A DNA stretch of 11,433 nt from an uncultured Ruminococcus sp. (GTDB lineage: Bacteria > Bacillota > Clostridia > Oscillospirales > Acutalibacteraceae). Below the pieces are notes generated by a model. It did no database searches and was not told the DNA's origin. It saw only the letters and a list, made by a program, of their open reading frames with translations. The position numbers were made by a program, and so were the translations under genes. The stretch lies in contig CACZPV010000083.1 of NCBI GenBank assembly GCA_902783065.1, forward strand, positions 1 through 11,433, in the 5' to 3' direction. Below, one piece after another: positions 6,903-11,433 of this stretch (positions within the stretch are counted from its first letter, which is position 1; each line of letters starts with the position of its first letter).

Positions 6903-8189
6903 ATGGAGATTAAGAAAGTGAAAATTATATCAGCAGCTGCTCTTGCAGCTATACTGACAGTTTCTTCATCCGCAGCTGTATTTGCTGCAAATGATTATGA
7001 AACTTTGACAAATGGAGTTGTCGGAACTCATGCAGGTACAGCTCTCAATAAGAAAATTCAGTTAGAAAAAGAACTTGTTGTGTATAATCAGGATGAAACT
7101 ACAATTGCAGAGCCTGATATTACGTATACTTATACGCTTACTGCGGGAAGCGCTGGTAAACAGGTTACTGATATTGATAGTGTATCGGTTAAAACAAAAG
7201 CAGGTGTACTTCCGGCTGTAAAAACTGCCACAGTGGTTTACAACAACAGTGACATTACTGCAGCTCCTTATGGTGCATCCAATAAGAAAAACTTTTCTTT
7301 TGATTTTTCAGATGTTAACTATACAGCAGCAGGTGTTTATCGCTATGTTTTTACCGAAACAACTAATACAGATAAAATATCAGCAGGCATAACAGACGGA
7401 ACAATTTCCGATGTACGTTATCTGGATGTATATGTAAGAGATGAAAACGATGGAGAAACCGGACGCCAGATTTATGGTTATGTTCTGTTTTCGAATGATA
7501 ATGATATTGACGGACGTACAAGCGCTTTAGAGAATACTGTAACTAATGCGGTAAAAACAACAGGTTTTGTGGCAGCAACCGGTCCGGACGGTTCATCGGC
7601 ACTTACGGCTGACCAGTACTATACCTACAATGTTACGGTAAGCAAAACACTTGTTAATGACAGTGCTAATAATTCTCATGTGTTTCCGTTCAATGTAGAT
7701 TTTACCAACAATGATGTTACTCGAAATGTTCTTTTAAAACAGACAACAAACGGAACAGTTACAGCAGCAGCTCCGACAGCTGCAGCTGCAAGCAGTCTGG
7801 ACAGTATCCCTTCAATTGCAAACGGCGGAAGTGTTAAATATATAGGTATTCCTGCCGGAACTAAGCTCGATGTATATGAAACAAATAATGTTGAGGGTAC
7901 GACATATAAATCTGAGTATTCAATAGATTCAGCCGCAAAAGCCGGAGGAAAGAATATTACATGGACAGGTGATGCTGCTAAGTCTAATACGGCAGAATTG
8001 ACTACTACAGCCGATACGAAAGATACAACAGCGCATACGGTAGCATTTACCAATACACTTGAATTGATCTCTCCCACAGGTGTAGTATTTCGATTTGCAC
8101 CGTTTATTTTACTGGCTGGATTTGGTGTGTTTTTCCTGATTTTCTCCCGCAGGAACAGAAATGAAAAGGATAAAACAGACGTAATCTGA
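6903..8189 (+). CDS. FctA/Spy0128-like major pilin with two isopeptide domains
   Basis: The likely shaft subunit of the pilus, 428 residues. ATG 6903 is chosen because GAAAGGAG (6887-6894) lies 8 bases upstream; the earlier ATG 6882 would put that site inside the gene. Residues 1-28 are a signal peptide, cleaved after VFA. Two beta domains follow, about 45-215 and 235-388, matching the streptococcal pilin isopeptide-linkage family (PF12892-like). Candidate Lys-Glu-Asn triads are visible in both: K56 (LEKEL), E152 (FTETTN), N211 (LENT); and K248 (VSKTL), E326 (VYETNN), N384 (FTNT). The C-terminus is ISPTG (389-393), a hydrophobic stretch (about 396-414) and an RRNR charged tail, a normal sorting signal. 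Length and two-domain build resemble S. pyogenes FctA, though it is somewhat longer. The adhesin lies upstream and the assembly enzymes downstream. The intermolecular lysine used for polymerisation cannot be named from sequence alone. Confidence 0.88.
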   Translation: MEIKKVKIISAAALAAILTVSSSAAVFAANDYETLTNGVVGTHAGTALNKKIQLEKELVVYNQDETTIAEPDITYTYTLTAGSAGKQVTDIDSVSVKTKAGVLPAVKTATVVYNNSDITAAPYGASNKKNFSFDFSDVNYTAAGVYRYVFTETTNTDKISAGITDGTISDVRYLDVYVRDENDGETGRQIYGYVLFSNDNDIDGRTSALENTVTNAVKTTGFVAATGPDGSSALTADQYYTYNVTVSKTLVNDSANNSHVFPFNVDFTNNDVTRNVLLKQTTNGTVTAAAPTAAAASSLDSIPSIANGGSVKYIGIPAGTKLDVYETNNVEGTTYKSEYSIDSAAKAGGKNITWTGDAAKSNTAELTTTADTKDTTAHTVAFTNTLELISPTGVVFRFAPFILLAGFGVFFLIFSRRNRNEKDKTDVI

Positions 8190-8255
8190 TAATGGTATTT
8201 ATTGTATACGACAGATGCGTTTTGCACTGTGCATATTTTAATTAATAATGTTTTA

Positions 8256-8332
8256 CGGCATGGGTTGATGCCGGAACTTACGGCAGCCGCATAAGCATGA
8301 CTTTATACATTCCCGCCCTTTCTCAGGGCGGG
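8256..8332 (+). promoter_or_regulatory. Two hairpins after the pilin gene
   Basis: CGGCAT/ATGCCG (8256-8261 with 8268-8273) and the perfect GC stem CCCGCCC/GGGCGGG (8312-8318 with 8326-8332, 7-base loop) follow the pilin stop. Neither is followed by a U-run, so they fit 3'-end protection or RNA processing better than termination. The last three G of the second stem are also the first bases of the next large hairpin. Confidence 0.5.
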
Positions 8333-8380
8333 TCTGTGTCCGAGATGTACAGGTGATATGTACTTCTCGGAGACAGACCC
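8330..8380 (+). terminator. Terminator-like long hairpin between pilin and sipA-like gene
   Basis: A 22-base stem with two mismatches (8330-8351 pairing with 8359-8380; loop GGTGATA) is followed directly by GTTTT. This is a good rho-independent terminator or attenuator. No convincing promoter is seen between it and the next gene, so partial read-through would supply the downstream assembly genes at lower levels than the pilin. Confidence 0.65.
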
Positions 8381-8423
8381 GTTTTAAGAAAACACTGATA
8401 ATAGTATAAGCCGGAGGTGCAAT

Positions 8424-9005
8424 ATGTCACAAACAGAACAGATTATGATACAGCAGCCGGATGATTCCCGACAGGACAATGCAGGCAGTGATGAAAAATC
8501 AAAGAAAAAAAGAAGCCCGATGCGTTATCCTCAGCTATTTATTTTACATGCTGTTATTGCCGTAATAATGATTTGGTTACTTTTTGGTGTATTCTTTGGT
8601 CTGTCAACTGCGCCGAACAATGATATGTATCCACGGATTGACAGCGGTGATCTGCTGCTTTTTTATCGGCTGGACAAAGAACCAAAAGCACAGGATGTGG
8701 TGGTAATACGCAAAAATGATACAACATATGTATGCCGTGTTGTTGCTGTCGGAGGCGATACCGTAGAAATTACGGATGACGAACAACTGAAAATTAACGG
8801 CAATAATGTGATTGAAAACAATATATTTAAATCAACACCTCGTTATGAAGGCTTTGTTAGCTACCCTTTGAAGCTGAATGAAAATCAGTGTTTTGTATTG
8901 GCGGATTCAAGAACTAATTCAGAGGACAGCCGCTATTTCGGTGCTGTTTCAAAAGAGGAGATTGTGGGAACCGTTATTTCTGTTATGAGAAGAACAAACC
9001 TGTAA
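8424..9005 (+). CDS. SipA-like signal peptidase I homologue lacking the catalytic dyad
   Basis: A 193-residue S26-type signal peptidase fold: a charged cytoplasmic N-terminus (1-34), one membrane segment (about 38-60), and an extracytoplasmic domain with boxes B to E. Box B reads NNDMYPRIDSGD (65-76), where the nucleophilic Ser that normally precedes Met is Asp67. Box D reads YVCRVVAVGGDTV (102-114), where the general-base Lys before Arg is Cys104. Box E is ADSRTNSEDSRYFG (160-173). Both catalytic residues are therefore replaced and peptidase activity is not expected. S. pyogenes SipA (LepA) of the FCT pilus locus likewise lacks the Ser/Lys pair and is required for pilus polymerisation. By analogy this protein helps present pilin to the sortase. 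The start has GGAGG (8413-8417) 6 bases upstream. It lies between the pilin and the sortase. Confidence 0.88.
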   Translation: MSQTEQIMIQQPDDSRQDNAGSDEKSKKKRSPMRYPQLFILHAVIAVIMIWLLFGVFFGLSTAPNNDMYPRIDSGDLLLFYRLDKEPKAQDVVVIRKNDTTYVCRVVAVGGDTVEITDDEQLKINGNNVIENNIFKSTPRYEGFVSYPLKLNENQCFVLADSRTNSEDSRYFGAVSKEEIVGTVISVMRRTNL

Positions 9006-9027
9006 CTTAAGACTTCTCATATTCAGG

Positions 9028-9033
9028 TATAAT
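9028..9033 (+). promoter_or_regulatory. Possible -10 element before the sortase gene
   Basis: TATAAT sits in the 126-base gap after the SipA-like gene, inside the loop of a small inverted repeat (ACTTCTCA 9012-9019 with TGGGAAGT 9041-9048). No good -35 lies at the right distance, so a separate sortase promoter is only weakly supported. Confidence 0.2.
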
Positions 9034-9131
9034 TTACAAGTGGGAAGTTTGAGTACGTAACGGTATCTTTGAAAAAGAATTTTTGAATAATGCAATCTGT
9101 TGGATTTTTTAAAGGAAGGAGCATGGCATAA

Positions 9132-10379
9132 ATGGAAAAGCTTCGTTCCGCTGCAAAAATTGCGGATAGAATACTGGGAATACTTACAGGTATTTTTGCT
9201 GCGGTTTTGCTGATATACAGTGCTTATGTGCTTTATGATAATTTCAGAATAGGTGAAAATGCTTTTTCTTCGTGGGATATGCAGCAGTATAAACCAACTG
9301 CTGTGAAAGAAGACGGAACACTCGATTTTTCCGAATTGAAAAAAATTAATCCTGATACCATTGGATGGGTTACAATATTTGATACAAATATTGATTATCC
9401 GATTATGCAGGGGAAAAATGATCTGGAATACATTAATAAGGATATTTATGGAAATAGTTCACTTACGGGTTCTATTTATCTCAGTTCAGAAAATGACGGA
9501 GAGTTTCTGAACAATTACAATATTATTTATGGTCATCATATGGATAACGGAGCAATGTTCGGCGATGTTAACAAATATTCGGATGAAAGCTATTTTATGT
9601 CGCACCGTAAGGGTGAACTGATTACTCCGAAAGGATTATATGATCTTACAGTATTTGCCTGCCTGAGAACAAATGCCTATTCATCGGAAGTGTACGCTTT
9701 ATCAGATCTTAAAAACAAGCGTGTTCAGGAAATTATAAGCTATCTGCGTGAAAATGCTGAAAAGTGTATTAAAACTGATTATTCTCCTGTAAAAAAAGTC
9801 GTAGCGCTGTCTACATGTGCCGGCGAATCCACAAATGGCAGAATTGTAATTTTCTGTGATGCCAGTCCGAAAAAGGCTGTTATGAAAGGTAACCAATCTG
9901 TAACTCCTGTTTCCGGTGACAGAATCGTCAGGGGACATCATACCGGGGAGAATGTATGGGCATTGCTGAATCTTATATGTGTGCTTATAACATTATTCAC
10001 ACTGATTCCTTTGTTCAGTATACGGAAAAAATACCGTCAGCTCCCTTATACAAGAAATAAGTACAAAGAATACGATGAACAAATTAAACAAAACAGTCAG
10101 CAGAGGACGGTTGATGATGATAAGATAAAAGAAATCAAAGTTTTTTCTGATGACCTTAAACATTTCTTCAAAAAAATGGTTATCGGTATTGCTGCGGAAG
10201 CAATTATTCTTATTGCAGGTGTGATTGCCTTTTTGCTTACAGAGGATATGAGCACACCAATGGTTATCAGTGATCAATGGACCGGACTGATGGTGGGAAT
10301 TTCTATTATAGGACTTATTGCAGATTTTATTTTCTTCCGATACAGAGGAAAGAGATTGCCGCAGGAACAGTTTGAATGA
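9132..10379 (+). CDS. Class B pilus sortase with C-terminal membrane extension
   Basis: A membrane transpeptidase of 415 residues. An N-terminal membrane anchor (about 13-35) leads to a class B sortase domain (about 65-245). The catalytic His is H135 in IYGHHM, the Cys is C229 in ALSTCAGE, and the Arg is R237 in NGRIVIF. The SELKKINPDTIGWV entry (67-80) and DYPIMQ (88-93) are typical of SrtB. In streptococcal FCT loci a class B sortase (SrtC2) polymerises FctA and attaches Cpa; the same role is inferred here for the ISPTG and PAPTG substrates. Most class B sortases end soon after the catalytic Arg, but here about 170 more residues follow: a membrane segment (about 276-297), a charged linker (298-346) and two more segments (about 349-369 and 384-402). 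The start has AGGAG (9117-9121) 10 bases upstream, and a two-codon frame, ATG GCA TAA (9123-9131), ends directly before the ATG. Confidence 0.88.
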   Translation: MEKLRSAAKIADRILGILTGIFAAVLLIYSAYVLYDNFRIGENAFSSWDMQQYKPTAVKEDGTLDFSELKKINPDTIGWVTIFDTNIDYPIMQGKNDLEYINKDIYGNSSLTGSIYLSSENDGEFLNNYNIIYGHHMDNGAMFGDVNKYSDESYFMSHRKGELITPKGLYDLTVFACLRTNAYSSEVYALSDLKNKRVQEIISYLRENAEKCIKTDYSPVKKVVALSTCAGESTNGRIVIFCDASPKKAVMKGNQSVTPVSGDRIVRGHHTGENVWALLNLICVLITLFTLIPLFSIRKKYRQLPYTRNKYKEYDEQIKQNSQQRTVDDDKIKEIKVFSDDLKHFFKKMVIGIAAEAIILIAGVIAFLLTEDMSTPMVISDQWTGLMVGISIIGLIADFIFFRYRGKRLPQEQFE

Positions 10380-10614
10380 TTTCTTTGGCAATAGTGTGAG
10401 GCATCCGTGATTCTGAAAATGCAAATATCGGCTCGTCAGGAGTTCTCGTTTCGCCGTCCGGCAAAGTGAGAACTCCTGATATGCATATACCCTTTTATCT
10501 TATGAAATCTGAACTGAAAATAAAAATCACGAATCAGAATTTAAAAGAAAACGGAAGATATTGAAAGAAAAACAGAGATTTATAATCGAAAAATTAATTT
10601 TTTGAAAAAAGTGC
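10380..10614 (+). other. Spacer between the pilus operon and rplM
   Basis: No gene is seen. The first half holds the long inverted repeat at 10436-10479. The second half is AT-rich and leads into the rplM promoter. Confidence 0.5.
10436..10479 (+). terminator. Inverted repeat ending the pilus operon
   Basis: A perfect 12-base stem, TCAGGAGTTCTC (10436-10447) with GAGAACTCCTGA (10468-10479), encloses a 20-base centre that can itself pair (GCC with GGC, TTT with AAA). It lies 57 bases after the sortase stop. The nearest T-run (about 10493-10496) is displaced by over ten bases, so it is an imperfect intrinsic terminator or an RNA-stabilising 3' end. Confidence 0.5.
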
Positions 10615-10643
10615 TTGACTTAGGTCGTCAGGTGTGTTATTAT
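10615..10643 (+). promoter_or_regulatory. rplM-rpsI promoter
   Basis: TTGACT (10615-10620), a 17-base spacer and TATTAT (10638-10643) with TG at 10635-10636 (extended -10). This strong vegetative promoter suits a ribosomal protein operon. The transcript would start near 10650. Confidence 0.75.
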
Positions 10644-10649
10644 CTATGT

Positions 10650-10742
10650 TGTGACAAAAAGGTTTTTGAAAACAAAAATCTTGAACAACGGCTTTTTAAC
10701 AGAAGGCCGATAGAAATTTGGAATTTTGGGAGGATTTACGCT
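10650..10742 (+). promoter_or_regulatory. 5' leader of rplM, candidate L13 autoregulatory leader
   Basis: The roughly 90-base leader can form GGTTTTTG/CAAAAATC (10661-10668 with 10673-10680, 4-base loop, one GU) and CGGC/GCCG (about 10689-10692 with 10706-10709). Firmicutes rplM genes often carry a structured L13 leader that binds the protein. The position and the stems fit, but I cannot confirm the family's conserved bases by eye. Confidence 0.35.
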
Positions 10743-11168
10743 ATGTCAACTTATATGGCTAAGGCAGGCGAGGTTGAGCGCAAATGGTATGTTATTGATG
10801 CATCCGGTAAAACACTCGGTCGTCTTGCAGTACAGGTTGCCGACCTTCTCAGAGGTAAGAATAAACCTACATTCACACCTCATGTAGACTGCGGTGATTT
10901 TGTTGTTGTTGTTAATGCAGACAAGATGGTACTTACAGGTAAAAAATTAGAGCAGAAATACTACTACCATCACACAGGCTATATCGGTCATATGAAGTCC
11001 GTACGCTATGATAATCTCATGGCAAACAGACCTGAAATGGCTTTGGAGCTTGCTGTTAAGGGAATGATTCCTGCGAATACGATCGGCAGAAAGGCTATGA
11101 CAAGACTTCATGTTTACAAGGGTGCTGAGCACAAGCATGAGGCTCAGAAGCCTATCGTTTTGGAATAA
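10743..11168 (+). CDS. rplM: 50S ribosomal protein L13
   Basis: A 141-residue large-subunit protein that binds 23S rRNA early in assembly. Family hallmarks are clear: WYVIDASGKTLGRLA near the start, LRGKNKPTFTPHVDCGDFVV, YYYHHTGYIGHMKS, and the ending MIPANTIGRKAMTRLHVYKG. The length matches bacterial L13. The start at ATG 10743 has GGGAGG (10728-10733) 9 bases before it and gives the usual N-terminus; the upstream in-frame extension covers the promoter and is not coding. It is followed after 20 bases by rpsI, the conserved bacterial pairing. This is a housekeeping gene and marks the edge of the accessory pilus cassette. Confidence 0.97.
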   Translation: MSTYMAKAGEVERKWYVIDASGKTLGRLAVQVADLLRGKNKPTFTPHVDCGDFVVVVNADKMVLTGKKLEQKYYYHHTGYIGHMKSVRYDNLMANRPEMALELAVKGMIPANTIGRKAMTRLHVYKGAEHKHEAQKPIVLE

Positions 11169-11188
11169 TCAGAGGGGAGGCATAGATT

Positions 11189-11433
11189 ATGTACGATAAG
11201 ACACCTTTTTACTATGGCACAGGCAGAAGAAAAAGCTCAGTTGCAAGAGTAAGACTTTACAAGGGTACCGGTAAGGTAACCATAAATGACAGAGATATAG
11301 ACGATTATTTCGGTCTGGAAACACTTAAGCTCATCGTTCGTCAGCCCCTCGTTCTTACAGGAACAGAAGCTCAGTTCGATGTTGTTTGCCGTGTTGCAGG
11401 CGGCGGTGTTACCGGTCAGGCTGGTGCAATCCG
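11189..11433 (+). CDS. rpsI: 30S ribosomal protein S9, 5' part (cut by window end)
   Basis: The first 81 codons of S9, a small-subunit head protein whose C-terminal tail reaches the P-site tRNA; that tail is outside the window. The N-terminal family pattern is plain: YYGTGRRKSSVARVRLYKGT, then a DRDIDDYFGLETLK stretch, LVLTGTEAQFDV and GGGVTGQAGAIR at the edge. The start at ATG 11189 has GGGGAGG (11174-11180) 8 bases upstream. Its place directly behind rplM confirms the call. No stop occurs within the window. Confidence 0.96.
   Translation, partial: MYDKTPFYYGTGRRKSSVARVRLYKGTGKVTINDRDIDDYFGLETLKLIVRQPLVLTGTEAQFDVVCRVAGGGVTGQAGAI

Noticed and set aside
7676..8227. A 183-codon open frame on the minus strand
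   Set aside because: It lies antisense to the pilin C-terminal domain and sorting signal, has no ribosome binding site of note and no recognisable domain; it is a shadow of the real gene.
10602..10742. N-terminal extension of L13 by 47 codons
   Set aside because: It would cover the extended -10 promoter and the leader; standard L13 length starts at 10743.
1..11433. CRISPR array, tRNA, rRNA or insertion sequence
   Set aside because: No regularly spaced identical repeats, cloverleaf-like segments, rRNA motifs or transposase genes with terminal repeats were seen.

Overview
The window reads as a chromosomal segment of a low-G+C Gram-positive bacterium, most likely a gut or rumen Clostridia of the Ruminococcus/Oscillospiraceae type. 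The evidence is the sortase-anchored surface proteins, the strong AGGAGG-like ribosome binding sites, the AT-rich spacers and the rplM-rpsI pair. The genus is inferred from style, not proven.

Layout. Positions 7-1149 (minus strand) hold a PF14907-type nucleotidyltransferase. Positions 1150-1875 are an AT-rich divergent spacer with one good promoter facing each way and a decayed-looking coding or repeat fragment. Positions 1915-10379 form a same-strand surface-pilus cassette: a large InlB-B-repeat adhesin (1915-6771), a two-domain FctA/Spy0128-like major pilin (6903-8189), a signal-peptidase-like protein that has lost its catalytic Ser/Lys pair (8424-9005), and a class B sortase with an unusual multi-pass C-terminal extension (9132-10379). 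A long inverted repeat follows. A strong extended -10 promoter then drives rplM (L13, 10743-11168) and rpsI (S9, from 11189, cut by the window end).

How the genes fit together. The set matches the streptococcal FCT pilus logic: Cpa-like tip adhesin, FctA backbone pilin with intramolecular isopeptide bonds, SipA chaperone-like pseudo-peptidase, and class B sortase. Adhesin and pilin end in related sorting signals (PAPTG and ISPTG), so one sortase could join both. No FctB-like basal pilin and no dedicated regulator is seen. The spacers inside the cassette are structured: a GC-rich leader lies before the pilin and a set of hairpins ending in a terminator-like stem lies between the pilin and the assembly enzymes. 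These would allow much pilin and little enzyme to be made from one operon.

The most interesting points are the doubly substituted SipA (Asp67/Cys104), the extended sortase, the tyrosine-rich repeats in the adhesin, its long and possibly frame-disturbed cytoplasmic tail, and the folded leader of the pilin gene.
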